From Dactylorhiza incarnata (taxonomy: Eukaryota > Streptophyta > Magnoliopsida > Asparagales > Orchidaceae): a stretch of DNA of 64,000 nt. The notes beneath the pieces are model-generated. The model worked only from the letters and a program-made list of their open reading frames with translations, did not search any database and was not told the DNA's origin. Location: contig JAWHQI010000185.1 of the NCBI GenBank assembly GCA_033032865.1, forward strand, positions 2,046,001 through 2,110,000, given 5' to 3'. The position numbers and the translations under genes are program-made. This document shows positions 19,438-31,696 of the stretch, in pieces. Within the stretch, counting starts at the first letter, position 1. Each line of letters opens with the position of its first letter.

Positions 19438-22227
19438 ACCGCCGTGCAATTGCATGGCAAATTTCAGATATTAGGGGAATAAACCACTCATCCTACACCC
19501 ACTAAATTTTTCTTGAAGATAACCCCCGCAGAACCATCCATACTAAACGACGACTTAACCCAAATATGCGGGATGTCGTTAAGACTGAGATTATTAAACT
19601 CCTCGACGCGGGAATTATCTATCATATATCCGACAGTACATGCGTAAGCCCCGTAAAAGTCGTCCCCAAAAAGTGCGGTGTAACGATCGTGGCAAACCAG
19701 AATAATGAATTAATCCCAACTCGTACTGTTACGGGTTGGAAGGTGTGCATCGACTACCGAAAATTAAATGATGCCACCAGAAAAGACCACTTACCGCTAC
19801 CGTTCATCGATCAAATCCTGGAGCATCTTTCAGGTCATCCTTTTTATTGTTTTCTTGATGGTCTCTCGGGGTTTTTCCAAATCCCTATTTCCCCTAAAGA
19901 CCAAGAGAAAACAACTTTTACTTGCCCCTTTGGCACCTTCGCATATCGAAGGATGCTATTTGGCCTCTGCAATGCGCCAGCTACATTCCAAAGATGTATA
20001 CTGGCAATATTTTGCGAGCTCGTAGAAGATATCATGGAATTCTTTATGGATGACTTCTCCATTTTCGGAAACTCTTTTAAAAACTGCTTACAAAATTTAG
20101 ATAGAGTTCTCCAGCGATGTGAAGAGACGAATTTAGTTTTAAACTGAGAGAAATGCAACTTTATGGTCCGAGAGGGTTTAGTCCTCGGCCATAAGATTTC
20201 TTCCAAGGGAATGGAGGTCGATAAGGCCAAAGTGGCAATAATTGAACAACTTCCCGCACCCTCAAACGTAAAATCTATTCGGTTTTTTCTAGGCCACACG
20301 GGTTTCTACCGGTGGTTTATTTAAGACTTTTCTAAAATAACAAAACCGCTAACCGACCTCCTGGAGAAGTATTCCCCATTTATTTTCGATACCTCCTGCA
20401 TAAAGGCATTTAATTTTATAAAAAAACAACTTATCAATTCTCCCATTATGGTGGCGCCAGATTGGTCCCTTCCGTTTGAAATAATGTACGATGCGAGCGA
20501 TATCGGGGTAGGAGCCATACTAGGCCAACGCATTAATAAATATTTTCATCCAATCTATTATGCTTCTCGCATGCTCACAGCCGCACATGCTAACTACACA
20601 ACGACGAAAAAGGAACTTCTTGTCGTCGTCTTTGCCTTCGATAAGTTTAGGCCATACGTAACACATTCAAAAATAATCATTTTTACTGACTACTCCGCCC
20701 TCAAATATTTTTTGGCCAAAGTAGATGCCAAGCCACGCTTACTTCGATGGATCCTCCTTTTACAGGAATTTGATTTAGAGATCTGGGACAAGAAGGTTAG
20801 GGGGATGAAAATTTAGTTGCCGACTACCTCTGTCGTTTAGAATGCCCCGTCGAGGAAGCGCTCGTCGAGCCCAACATCGATGATAGATTTCCCGAAGAGC
20901 TCCTCTTAATTATTAATAATTTAAACAAAACTTCTCCTATCTCTTGGATCGCAGATTGTGCCAACTATCTAGTAGCGTTGGTCCTTCCAAAAGACTTTTC
21001 AAAATAGCAAAAGAATAAATTCTTTTCTGATTTGAAGAATTACTTTTGGGAGGACACATTTCTCTTTCGCATCTGCGCAGACCAAGTAGTGCGGAGATGT
21101 GTTTCAAGCGAGGAGGGTGCGCAAAATTTGCGACACTGCCATGAAGGGCCGGCCGGGGGGCATTATCAAGCCAACCGGACCGCGCGGAAATCGCTAGAGG
21201 CGGGCTTTTATTGGCCCACTCTCTTTAAAGATGCTCACAATTATGTGAGTAAGTGTGATAGTTGCCAGCGGTCTGGTAACATCTCTCGTCGCGACGATAT
21301 GCCCCAAAATTTTTATTTAGAATGCGAGTTCTTCGATCTATGGAGCATAGACTTCGTAGGCTCCCTACCTCCCTCTTATACTAATCACTACATTCTAGTG
21401 GTGGTCAACTACGTATCTTGTTGGGCGGAAGTGCAAGCTCTCACCACCAACGATGTGAGAGTCGTCATCAAATTTCTAAAACAATTATTTTCTCGCTTCG
21501 GTACACCTCGCACGATAGTGAGTGATAGGGGTACGCACTTCTACAATGCCCAATTTTAAACAATCTTATCTAAATATGGCATCACACATAAGATCGCCAC
21601 CGCCTATCACTCCCAAACAAGCGACCAAGTAGAGGTAGTTAATCGAGAGATTAAGCACATTTTAGAAATACCGTTTCATTAAATAGGAAAGACTGGTCAT
21701 TAAAACTAGACGACGCATTATGGGCGTATCGTACAGCGTACAAGACCACCATCGGTTGTACGCCATATCGATTAGTCTACATCAAGGCGTGCCATTTACC
21801 CGTAGATTTAGAGCACCGAACTTTTTGGGCTTTAAAACATTTAAACCTCGATTCGAACATAGACTCCGAAAGTCGGAAATTCGAATTAAACGAACTCGAT
21901 GAATGACGTGCAAACGCTTATGAGAGTAATAAATTTTATAAGTAGCGCTCTAAGTTCTACCACGATCAAAAAATTAAATTTCCAAAATCATTTACGCTGG
22001 GCGATCTTGTCCTTCTTTTTAATTCACACCTTCGCATTTTTTTGGGTAAGCTCAAATTTCGATGGTCCGACCACTTTGAAGTCAAAGAGGTTTGGCCGTA
22101 TTGGACCGTTCTTATCTCCCACACCGATAAAAGCGAATTCAAAGTCAACAGTTACCGTCTAAAACTTTATATTGTGGTCGATCCAATGGGTGATAAACTC
22201 GAATCTATACCCCTTCCCAACCTTTAA
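19438..22227 (+). pseudogene. Athila-like gypsy pol (RT, RNase H, integrase), broken
   Basis: Opens inside pol with AIAWQISDIRGINHS (19446 on), then RT with TRTVTGWKVCIDYRKLND, FCLDG-like FYCFLDGLSGFFQI, CPFGTFAYRRM, and an FMDD catalytic box (FMDDFSIFGN, about 20045). RNase H has [14 protein letters not shown] (about 20489) and [10 protein letters not shown]. Integrase has the HHCC finger (HCHEGPAGGHYQ to CDSCQRSGN, 21138-21280), then DDE residues in IDFVGS, SDRGTHFYN and VNREIKH. The C-terminal part (22040-22227) holds KLKFRWSDHFEV and FKVNSYRLK. Stops occur at about 19501, 20145, 20322, 21006 and 21558, with frameshifts near 20813 and 21680. Several stops read as CAA/CAG to TAA/TAG or TGG to TGA. 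All catalytic motifs are still visible. Confidence 0.93.
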
Positions 22228-24043
22228 AAAACTTAATGTTAAATCAGTCAAGCGACGCGACGATAAACAAAGCGCTCGTGGGAGGCACCCCATATTTATC
22301 TACTTTCTAATTATGCTCCATTTTTAACGAGTTTCCTTTTTTTGTACAAACAGCTTTTATTTCCCTTCTTCATACTTTAATTACAACATTGGAGACAATG
22401 TTAGGTTTTAAGTATGAGGGTGTTTTTCCGTTCTTCCAAAAATAAAAATAAAAATAAAAAAAACCAAAAAACAAATTTTTTGTAAATAAATAACTTCGAA
22501 ACTATTTTGTAAGTAAATAACTTAGAAGACACCAAAAAACTTTTTAAAAACCCAAAATTTTCAACAACATTTTTTTTAATTTTACCTTACCTTAACCTAA
22601 TCTTCATTTTTCTCCCCCTAAAAAGCAAACCAAAATGTTGTAACTTATTTTCTGAGAAGGAGATTTGCGATTCATCTCATCGCATCTCCTAGTACCGTGC
22701 GAACCCTTCACCGGGTAGACCTCGGGAACTCCAAAACCAATTAAAACCTCAAAAATATTTCTCTTTTTCTTATAATCCTTAAAAAGAAAACGAAAAATAA
22801 ATCAATAAAATCAATAAAACATAAAAACTTCACAAAACAATTATTTTTATTTTGTATAGTTTTATTTAAACGTGTTTTGCAGGTGTTCATGTGGTCACCC
22901 TGTCTCCAAATCAGGTACGTGCCCTTTTCCCCTTTAATTTTTTCTGCATTTTATTTCTTATTTTATGCCTTTTTTAATTAGAAATATAAAAAAAACCTAA
23001 AAACAAAAATATAAACTTGGAAAATTCAAAAAAAATTTGCAAAACCAAAAAATTTTAAAAAAAAAAAAAATAGTTTATTTCATAGTACCAAACTTAGAAA
23101 ATTCCAAAAATATAATAAAATGCCTACTTTACCTTTATTCTTAAAGCATTTAGTTTTGAGAATATATATTTGTGGCTTTTCATAATACCTAGTTTTGTTA
23201 TTCGTTCATTTATCTAAGATTGATAGATTTAAATATTCGGGGTTAAGTTTTAAAGAATATCTTGTGTTTCTAATTTAAATAGAGGCTTTGTTTTCAAGCA
23301 CTACTTCTAATTCATCTAAAATAGAGGCATGTGTATTATGTTAGTAAAACAACCTTAGACCTCAATTATCTCTACTTTATGTCTTTAGGAATCTAGGAAT
23401 ATTAAATTTACTAAGGTTGCTCTCAAACCTTTTTCTATTATTATGGACTTTCTCTTGAAAACCCTATTTAGCTTGGCATGAAAAATAGAAGAAGAAAAAA
23501 GATCTTATGTCAATGGGAATAAGAATTCATTCTGTAAACATAGGCACCAGAGAAAAAAAAGTTTTCCCACGTAAACCACTGTGGGCACCAAAGAAACTAA
23601 AAAGCAGGGGTGGAAGGATAAAATCCATCATCCCTAATTCAAGTACTCTTCTTTTTGCCAAAGCTATTTACCCCCTTTCCTTTAGCCAATTTATTGTATC
23701 TAGTTATAATTCAAAAAATCATTTGAGAGCATAATTAGTAACTTGTATTATTTCCTTCGCATTTCTTCAAAACAATGGTTCTTATAATTTCGATCTAATC
23801 TCGTTAACTAATGATTGCAATTTTGCTTGCTGTTTGGTTAATCAAGAAGTCTTTTGGCTAAGATATTTCTCTCTACTTAAATCATTTGCATAATTTTGGA
23901 CTTAACTCTTTATACTCCGGTTGTTTATTTTTCAGTCTCTTATGATTAAATTAAACGATAGTCGAAAATTAGAACTTATGTTAATCCTGTATGGATCTCT
24001 CTTACTTTTACTCTAGAATAACAAGCTTAAGCTTAGGGGTATT
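22228..24043 (+). other. Athila-like 3' region between pol and LTR
   Basis: AT-rich with long A-runs and no supported ORF. No recognisable envelope-position gene remains. The conserved motif AAACAAAGCGCT...GGGAGGC lies just after pol (22267-22287). ACATTGGAGACAATGTTAGG at 22387-22406 and the purine stretch near 24030 (AAGCTTAGGGGTA) flank the region in places where purine tracts usually prime plus-strand synthesis. Confidence 0.65.
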
Positions 24044-24248
24044 TGATAAGTATTAAAATATACGCATTTTAGTATAGTTTCTTTTATAAATTTAAGTAAT
24101 ATTGTAAATATTTTATGTAAATTAATGAATAAATTGCTTGTTTTATTATTTTTCTTACTAACTTAGCTTTTTCAAATTTTCTGTAATTTTGGCATTTTTT
24201 GTTAGGTCACGCCCTCGGCCACGCCCGTGACCAAGGGCGTGTAATCTT
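24044..24248 (+). repeat. Athila-like LTR, first piece
   Basis: Starts TGATAAGTATTAAAATATAC after a purine-rich GCTTAGGGGTATT. It is cut at 24248 by the SIRE-like insertion, which duplicated ATCTT. It contains an imperfect palindrome at 24208-24241 (CACGCCCTCGGCCAC, loop GCCC, GTGACCAAGGGCGTG). Confidence 0.8.
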
Positions 24249-25446
24249 TGTTGGAACGTGGTCTTCCACATCTCCTAGGTTTGAGAATAATAAATCCTAT
24301 GTGTATTTGATCTTGTGTGTTTAAGTGTGCAGGATAACAAAGTCCACATGACTCAAGGATTGCATTGGAAGGTTGCCCCCAAAGTTGAGCCATCAAATCC
24401 AAAACTCCTACTAGCGTCGGTGGTAGTACTAGCGCAGGCGCTAGCTGTCGTTCGACGAACTGTAAGAGGCACTCGACGAAATGCTCATAATGGCGTTCAA
24501 CGAAAATTCGCTCGACGAACTCTTAGCTGCGTTCGACGAAATTTCGATCGACGAAATGTTTGCTTAAGCACAAATTCCGGGAGTACTTATAGAAGGAGAT
24601 AGCGCCCGGCGGTATCCGATAGCGCAGCCGATAGCGAGGAGCACAGTAAGCAAGAGAGAATTGTTTCCTCGGATTGAAGATTCTGCCACGCAGAATATGT
24701 CCTAAAATGGGATAGCGCCGGCGGTACCACTAGCACAGGCGCTAGCGCTGAGGCTATAAAAAGGACCCCTCTTCTCTCATTTCATAGAGACATTAGAGAG
24801 AGAGAGATAGAGTGCTAGAATTCCAGAGGCTACCTTGGCCGAAAGTTGATGTCCTACCAAAGTTCTGCAAACTTCTGAAGGAGAATCTCATCACGCCGGA
24901 TCCAAATGAAGTCCGCTTCTACAACGCTAATTCTACACCGGATCTTTGTCTCCAACTTCAAAAGTTCATCAAGAGGGAGTTATAATTATTTTCATTTCTT
25001 ATATCTTGTAAACGGTTAGTGAAATCGCCTCGTGTTGGCGACTAGGTCTGGGTAGGATTTGGGTGGAAACTCGCCTCGTGTTGGCGACTAGATCTAGACT
25101 AGGTCTAGGGGGTGCTCGAGGCCATATCCGGGGAAGGGTTGGCTAGAGCGGCTTGAGGCCGAATCCGGGGAGGATAGGCTAGGGCCACCGGTTCGTGGGG
25201 ATGCGAGTCGGGATAGAAAACAAAAAGAGTTTACTATTCATCGCCACCGATTTCTAGCGTTATAGAAGTCAACTTTTGTAAAACCTTATTTTATATTAAT
25301 AAAGCATGTCTTTACTTTATTTCAATTGTTTTACTTGACTTCTTATTGTCTTAATCATTCATTATTACAAAGCTTTCCAAAATATAACTTAAGTTTTTTG
25401 AAAACCCTTATTCACCCCACCTCTAAGGGCGCCTACTGATCCAACA
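24249..25446 (+). repeat. SIRE-like 5' LTR
   Basis: 1198 bp, TGTTGGAACGTGG to GATCCAACA. It contains two private motif sets: GCGCTAGC-type palindromes with ACTAGCG-CGGTGGTA (24412-24450 and 24716-24750) and TCGACGAA/TTCGACGAA repeats (24450-24560). Confidence 0.96.
24754..24764 (+). promoter_or_regulatory. SIRE-like 5' LTR TATA box
   Basis: CTATAAAAAGG directly downstream of the GCGCTAGCGCTGAGG motif and followed by a C/T-rich start region. The 3' LTR copy is at 33117-33127, and the minus-strand LTR has one near 424-434. Confidence 0.85.
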
Positions 25447-25448
25447 AG

Positions 25449-25460
25449 TTATATCAGAGG
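25449..25460 (+). promoter_or_regulatory. SIRE-like primer binding site
   Basis: TTATATCAGAGG two bases after the LTR, matching the usual TGGTATCAGAG Met-tRNA complement except for two positions. Confidence 0.85.
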
Positions 25461-25494
25461 GGTTATATTCCAATCGGCATAACAACCGGGAATA

Positions 25495-27234
25495 ATGGCG
25501 TCTCATGATCTCGCTTTTCCGGAGGGTCAAGGGGTTAGTCGACCACCTCTCTTTAGTGGGTCAGATTTTAACTACTGGAAAAATCGAATGATATGTTTTC
25601 TTATGACCATGGATGTAGAAGTATGGAACATGGTAGAAGTTCGGTACTCTCCTCCTACAACTGTAGTGGGAGAGGCGACATTACAAAAACCTAAAGATAA
25701 ATGGGATGATAACGATAAATTAATGTGTAAAAATAATGCTAAAGCAATGAACGCTTTATATTGCGCTTTAAATAGGACTGAGTTTAATAGAATTTCTGCA
25801 TGCATAACTGCTTATGATATTTGGAATAAATTGGAAGTTACTCATGAAGGTACATCGCAGGTGAAAGATGCAAAGATATTCCAACTGGAATCTGAATATG
25901 AAAAATTCAGGATGGATACCGAAGAGGACATTAACTCGATGTACACTCGCTTCACCAAGATCATCAACGCTTCAAAGGCACTTGGAAAGACCTACTCAGA
26001 CGGGGACTTGGTGAGGAAAATTCTTCGTTCCTTACCTCCAAGGTTCAATCCAAAGGTGACAGCCATCTCGGAGTCGCACAACTTAAGAACGCTCCAGATC
26101 GAGAACCTTATTGGGAATCTCAAAACTCATGAGGTAGAACTCCAGATTCAACACGATGAATACAACAAAGAGCCAAAGAAAAAGGCGCTAGCACTAAATT
26201 CAAAGAAGGAGAGCATCGAAGATGATGATGAAGATGAAGAAGGTCTCCTGGTGAAGAACTTCAGGAAGTTCATCAGGAATCTGGAAAGAAGGAACACATT
26301 CCGAAAATACTTCCAAAAGGATACTCGACGAAAGGGATCTTCCTCTTCATCAAGGAAAGAAAAAGGAAGCGAAGATGAAGAAGAAAGACCACCACCAGAG
26401 TGTTACCACTGCAGAAAGACCGGGCACATTCGGAGCCAGTGCCCAAAGTATCAAAAGGAGCAAAAAGAGCAATACAAATTAAAAGAGAAAAAGAAAGTAC
26501 TGAAAGCCGCAACTTGGGATGATTCTTCCTCTGAAGAGTCAAATGAGTCTGAGTCAAGTAGCGAGGAAGAAGCAAACTTATGCTTTATGGCAAAAATCAA
26601 CGATGACGACACCAGTGTTCTTAGCGACACTGAGGTAACTCCTTCTTTCGAAGAACTCTATGATGAATTTGTTTTAACTTGCAAATCCTATGATCAAAGT
26701 ATAAAAGATAATATTATATTAAATCGTGAAAATGAATCTATTATCAAAGAAAATCATAAGCTCACAAAAAAACTGATTTCCCTTGAAAAGAGAAAGGTTT
26801 CATGTCAAGAGTGTCAGCACTCTTTATTTAAGACAAAAGAACTTGAAGTTTCTCTTTCTAAGGCCCTCTCACAAAACAAAACTATTGCAAAAGAAAAGGG
26901 GGACTTAGAGAGAAAACTAAAAACCTCTCTTTTACAAATTAAAAATAACAAAAAGGGATTTGAAAATAAATGTGTTATGATTGTACAAGAAAATACTTTT
27001 CTTAAAAAACAAAATCATGACCTCAATATAGCCATAAAAAAATTTGGGATTGGTCAAAAATCACTGGATATGATTTTGGGAAACCAATGTTATGGTTCTG
27101 CAAAATTTGGGGTCAGATATAAAAGTGAACCCTACCGCCCAGCGCTAGCCACTAACGTCGGTGGTAGCTCTACTGATAAAAAATCTTCTATTTTTTTTCT
27201 AATGTTCAAACATCATCTAGCAAGAGCAACGTAG
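25495..27234 (+). CDS. SIRE-like copia gag, 579 aa
   Basis: Open from ATG at 25495, 48 bp after the LTR. Residues 1-230 are the copia gag (UBN2-type) capsid region (RPPLFSGSDFNYWKNRM near 17-32, then SLPPRFNPKVTAISE around 184). An acidic stretch EDDDEDEEG lies near 241. A CCHC knuckle CYHCRKTGHIRSQC at about 303-316 should bind RNA. A Ser/Glu-rich segment (about 345-365) and a Lys-rich coiled-coil C-terminal half follow. The frame stops at 27234, earlier than expected: gag-like sequence continues in another frame with a CANCLKFVHASSSC segment and KQIWVPK at about 27337. Near the end the coding sequence contains an LTR-like motif (27132-27170). It is the longest open frame in the window. Confidence 0.85.
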   Translation: MASHDLAFPEGQGVSRPPLFSGSDFNYWKNRMICFLMTMDVEVWNMVEVRYSPPTTVVGEATLQKPKDKWDDNDKLMCKNNAKAMNALYCALNRTEFNRISACITAYDIWNKLEVTHEGTSQVKDAKIFQLESEYEKFRMDTEEDINSMYTRFTKIINASKALGKTYSDGDLVRKILRSLPPRFNPKVTAISESHNLRTLQIENLIGNLKTHEVELQIQHDEYNKEPKKKALALNSKKESIEDDDEDEEGLLVKNFRKFIRNLERRNTFRKYFQKDTRRKGSSSSSRKEKGSEDEEERPPPECYHCRKTGHIRSQCPKYQKEQKEQYKLKEKKKVLKAATWDDSSSEESNESESSSEEEANLCFMAKINDDDTSVLSDTEVTPSFEELYDEFVLTCKSYDQSIKDNIILNRENESIIKENHKLTKKLISLEKRKVSCQECQHSLFKTKELEVSLSKALSQNKTIAKEKGDLERKLKTSLLQIKNNKKGFENKCVMIVQENTFLKKQNHDLNIAIKKFGIGQKSLDMILGNQCYGSAKFGVRYKSEPYRPALATNVGGSSTDKKSSIFFLMFKHHLARAT

Positions 27235-27289
27235 AAACTCAGAAAAGGGTCTCAACCCCCTTTATTTCGTGTGCTAATTGTCTTAAGTT

Positions 27290-30200
27290 TGTACACGCGT
27301 CTAGCTCTTGCAGGAATATAAAACAACGATTATTAAAACAAATCTGGGTACCTAAGAAATCCACTTACTCTATGGGTGGTACCTCTTGGGTATCTAGATC
27401 TTTACTCTCATCTTCTCTCTAGATTTGCAGGAAGGCTAAGGAAACGGAGGACGTGTGGTACTTGGACTCAGGCTGCTCCAAGCACATGATAGGCAACAAA
27501 GCAAAATTCCTTAGCCTAGAAAAGAAGAAAAGAGGGATCGTAACGTTTGGTGATAACGGTAAAGGAAGGATAATGGGAGTTAGTATAGTGGGTAACGAAT
27601 CTTTTCTTATCTCAAATGTTCTTTATGTAAAAGGATTAAAACATAACTTAATTATCTATAAGTCAATTATGTGATAAAGGATTAGACGTATTATTTGAAT
27701 CATCCACTAATCTTTGCAAAATAGTTAATCCTAAAACAAAAGATGTGTTACTAACTGCACCTAGAATTCACAATGTTTACATAATTTCGTTTCATGATCT
27801 TTCCAAATTATCTATAAAATGATTTATAACCAAAAATGATGTATTAGAACTATGGCATAGACGTTTAGGTCACGCTAGTAAAAAGCTCATTTTAAAACTA
27901 GCAAAAAGGGAATTGATTAGAGGATTGCCTAAGTTAAATGGAAATTTATCTTCACTATGTTCTCCATGCCAAAAAGGTAAATTTAGAAAATCATCTTTTA
28001 AAAGCAAAAACGAAATTTCTACTTCAAAACCATTGCAATTAATTCATATGGATCTCTTTGGTCCCGTTAACACCGCAAGTCTTGGTGGTAAAATATACAC
28101 TTTCGTTATAATAGATGATTTCTCTAGATATTGCTGGACTTTATTTCTCTCTTCCAAATCTTATGCGTTTTGCGACTTCTCAAAATTATGTACTCGTATT
28201 CAAAATGAACTAGATTTAAAAATAAAATGCATTCGCTCAGATCATGGAGGTGAATTTGAAAATGAAAATTTTAAATCCTTTTGTGAAATGTTAGGTATTT
28301 AGGATGAGTTCTCCGCTCCATGCACACCTCAACAAAACGGTGTTGTAGAACGGAAAAATAGGACAATCCAAGAACTAGCACGCACCATGTTATCTGAATA
28401 TAAATTACCTAAGTCTTTTTGGGCCGAAGCTGTAAGCACATCATGCTATGTAATGAATAGAGTCATGCTTTGACCATCACTAAATCTCACAACGTATGAA
28501 CTATATTATCAAAAGAAACCTAACGTATCATATTTTAAAGTATTTGGATGTAAATGTTTTATTTTTAATACAAAAGATTCGTTAGGAATATTTGATGAGA
28601 AATGTGATGAAGGAATATTTCTTGGATATTCTTCAACCAGTAAAGCCTAAAGAATATTTAACAAAAGACCGAGTAAGGTTGAAGATTCTATTAATGTTAA
28701 ATTTGATGATTTTATTCCATGTGCAGAGAAGCTTCCTACAGGTACAAATGATGAACCTTCGCCATCTTTGGAGCACGACGAAGAGGAACCATCCAAAGAA
28801 GAGGAGGAGAAGTCCAAGGAAGATGAATATGTACCTCCAAGCATTTTGAACTTCTCAAAAAATCATCCAAAAGAACTAGTCATTGGGGAACCTTCTACTG
28901 GGGTAAGAACTCGATCCTCTCTTCATGAAACGTTTTCAAATATTTGCTTTGTTTCCGAAATCGAACCTAAAACTGTTTCCACCGCTTTAAATGATGAATT
29001 TTGGTTTTTGGCTATGAATGAAGAGTTAGGACAATTTTAAAGAAATAAAGTTTGGAATCTAGTAAATAGACCATCTAATCATCCAATTATCGGCGTAAAA
29101 TGGATCTTTAAAAATAAATTAGATGATCAATCTAGGATTATAAGAAATAAAGCACGCTTAGTTGCTCAAGGTTATTCTCAAATCGAGGGGGTAGATTTTG
29201 AAGAAACTTTTACACCCGTTGCTCTCTTAGAATCTATACAAATATTTTTGGCATTTGCGAGTTTTAAAAGAATAAAATTATTTCAAATGGATGTTAAAAG
29301 TGCCTTTTTAAACGGGTTTATAAAAGAAGTTTATGTAGAACAACCCCCCGGTTTCAAAAATGAAAAATTCCCTAATCATGTTTACAAATTAGAAAAAGCG
29401 CTTTATGGTTTAAAACAAGCGCCCCATGCATGGTATGATCGACTTACATTGTTTTTGTTAAAGCACAGTTATGTTATGGGAAGTGCTGACAACACACTCT
29501 TCATTAAGCATAATAATAACGATCTAATTATTTTACAAATATATGTTGATGATATCATTTTTGAGCCACTAATGAAGAGTTGTGTAATGAAGTAGTCTTA
29601 GTAATGGAAAATGAATTTGAAATGAGTCTTGTAGGAGAACTATCATATTTTCTTGGTTTTCAAATCTCACAACGAACTGATGATATCTTTATTTGCCAAA
29701 CAAAATATGTTCACGATATGCTTAAACGATTTGGATTTGAAAATCTTAAACAAGCCTCTACTCCTATGAGTGCTTCTTTAAAACTAGGAAAAGATGAATC
29801 TATAATTTCCATTGATCAAACGTTATATAGAGGAATGATAGGATCTCTTCTTTACTTAAGTGCATCTAAACCAGATATAATGTTTGCCGTATGTTTATGT
29901 GCTCGCTTTCAAGCCAATCCAAAAGAATCTCATTTAAAAGCGGTAAAACGTATTTTTCATTATCTATTAGGGTCATCTAAATTAGGATTATGGTACCCAC
30001 ACAATGATTCATTCACACTCCACGACTATTCCAATTCGGACTACGTCGGGTGTTCACTAGATCGAAAAAGCACTAGCGGTACTTGTCACTTTCTAGGACC
30101 CTCTTTAGTAGCTTGGTCTAGTAGGAAACAATCTTCGGTTGCACTCTCCACCACGGAGGCCGAATATATCGCACTTGGTAGTTGTTGTGCACAAGCATTA

Positions 30201-30488
30201 TGGATGAGTCAAACACTAGAGGATTTTGGATTTCATCGCAAAAACATTGATCTTAAATGTGACAATAAAAGTGCAATAGACCTCACATATAATCCCGTAC
30301 ACCATTCTAGATCCAAACACATGGATGTTCGTCATCATTTCATTAGGGATCACATTAAGAAAGAGCATATAAAAGTAAGTTTCATTGGCACGGACTCTCA
30401 ACTCGCTGACATATTTACTAAACCTCTTCCCGATGCAAGATTTTGTTTATTACGACTTGAGTTAGGTGTCCTAGATCTTTCGAGTTAA
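27290..30488 (+). pseudogene. SIRE-like copia pol (protease, integrase, RT, RNase H), broken
   Basis: Protease has WYLDSGCSKHMIGN (27453) with DSG intact. A one-base shift near 27655 separates it from the GAG-pre-integrase block (LWHRRLGHASKK, about 27850). Integrase has IHMDLFGPVNTAS, IDDFSRYCW and SDHGGEF, then a stop at about 28300 and TPQQNGVVERKN. An acidic linker (EEEPSKEEEEKSKED) follows. RT has [37 protein letters not shown] and an intact YVDDIIF box (29542-29562), after which a small indel shifts the frame. RT resumes at 29580 and RNase H carries DYSNSDYVGCSLDRKSTSG, STTEAEYIALG and DIFTKPLPD, ending at 30488. Other stops are at about 28471 (CGA to TGA) and 29038 (CAA to TAA). Confidence 0.94.
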
Positions 30489-30635
30489 AACACATTCACA
30501 AACGCAATTTTGTAAATTTTAACCATCAAAAACATCTCCTAAAATTCTGAAATTTCAGCATGAAACTACTATTGGGACACTTAATCAAGATCAACAATTA
30601 TAAATTTCAAAATCATAAAAAATCGTGTACTGTTT

Positions 30636-30666
30636 CCCGCGCTAGCGCTAACGCCGGCGCTAGCGT
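30636..30666. promoter_or_regulatory. Internal copy of LTR motif, after pol
   Basis: CCCGCGCTAGCGCTAACGCC followed by GGCGCTAGCG. The GCGCTAGCG palindrome and CGCCGGCGCTAG words also occur in both LTRs of this element. It sits 150 bp after the pol stop in otherwise AT-rich DNA. Confidence 0.6.
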
Positions 30667-31460
30667 ACTTATTCATTTTTCTGTATTTTTAAAAATTCTG
30701 AAATTTCTTAAAAATATATTAATCTATATGTACTATATCTTTTTGCACTTCTGATTATATTTCATTTTTGAAAAATCAAATACAAAAATACAAAAGCCAA
30801 ATTACAAAAAATATGTTTTGCCTTTTTGTTTAATGTCTATTTTTTATGCAAAAATCAAATACAAAAATACAAATGCCAAATTACAAAAAAAATTATTATG
30901 TTTTGCTCTTTTGTTTTTGCCATTTGTTTAAAGTTTATTTTTTTTTTTTGAAAAAATCAAATACAAAAATATAAAACATTAAAACTATCAAAAAAACTGT
31001 ATGGTTTTTCCTATGAAAATCAACCATGATTTAATCTATTCTTTCGAACTTCTATAATTTTTGAATTTATCTTTTCAAACTCTTTGAACATTGCTTTCAT
31101 CATGCTTTGATATATCTATTAATATGTGCATCAAGTATCTCTTAAAAGTTGTGTAGAACTAAGTTTAGCATGCCTCTAAGTATGAGTAAATGTTTTATGT
31201 TTGATAATGATCTTTATTCACTCACTTATTTTGGCATTGTCTACATATGTGGTTAATCTAAGAATGCTTGTGTATGCTGTGTATTAGTACAATGAATTAA
31301 AATTGCACAAGTATCTTACCTACACTCCTTTATTTGCACTTTTAAAAGTTAAGAAAAGTGGTTATGTTTTTCATAAAATATATTGGTTTGCAAAACACGT
31401 GTATTCAGAGAACTTTGTTCAAAACAAAAATCATAAAATAAAGTGACAAAGATAACTCCA

Positions 31461-31521
31461 CCAAGCACTACTTGAACCTCCTGATAAGTTTTAATAAGCG
31501 GTGTGAGGTTGAGCACCTTGG
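31461..31521 (+). other. Hairpin 1 in the SIRE-like 3' region
   Basis: Outer stem CCAAG (31461-31465) with CTTGG (31517-31521). Inner stem AACCTC (31475-31480) with GAGGTT (31505-31510). The loop contains CTGATAAGTTTTAATAA. Confidence 0.65.
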
Positions 31522-31635
31522 AAAGAATAGTAAAGTATCTTGTGCAAATCAAATCTTTCTTTCAAAATAAAAACCACTTACTCTTAAGTACACCGGATCA
31601 CTAGTCTCAACATTAAAAATAAAATATGTGATCCC

Positions 31636-31696
31636 CCAAGCACTACTTTGCACCCTGATAAGTCTTAATGATCATTGTGTGTGCAAAGCGCCTTGG
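31636..31696 (+). other. Hairpin 2 in the SIRE-like 3' region
   Basis: Same outer stem CCAAG (31636-31640) with CTTGG (31692-31696). Inner stem CTTTGCAC (31646-31653) pairs perfectly with GTGCAAAG (31681-31688). The loop contains CTGATAAGTCTTAATGA. It is a diverged second copy of 31461-31521. Confidence 0.7.

Noticed and set aside
19191..19482. Plus-strand open frames just before the Athila pol
   Set aside because: They cross the element E/Athila border. Only the last part from 19438 resembles Athila pol.
28647..28844. Minus-strand Ser-rich frame in the SIRE-like element
   Set aside because: Antisense shadow of the acidic linker between integrase and RT.
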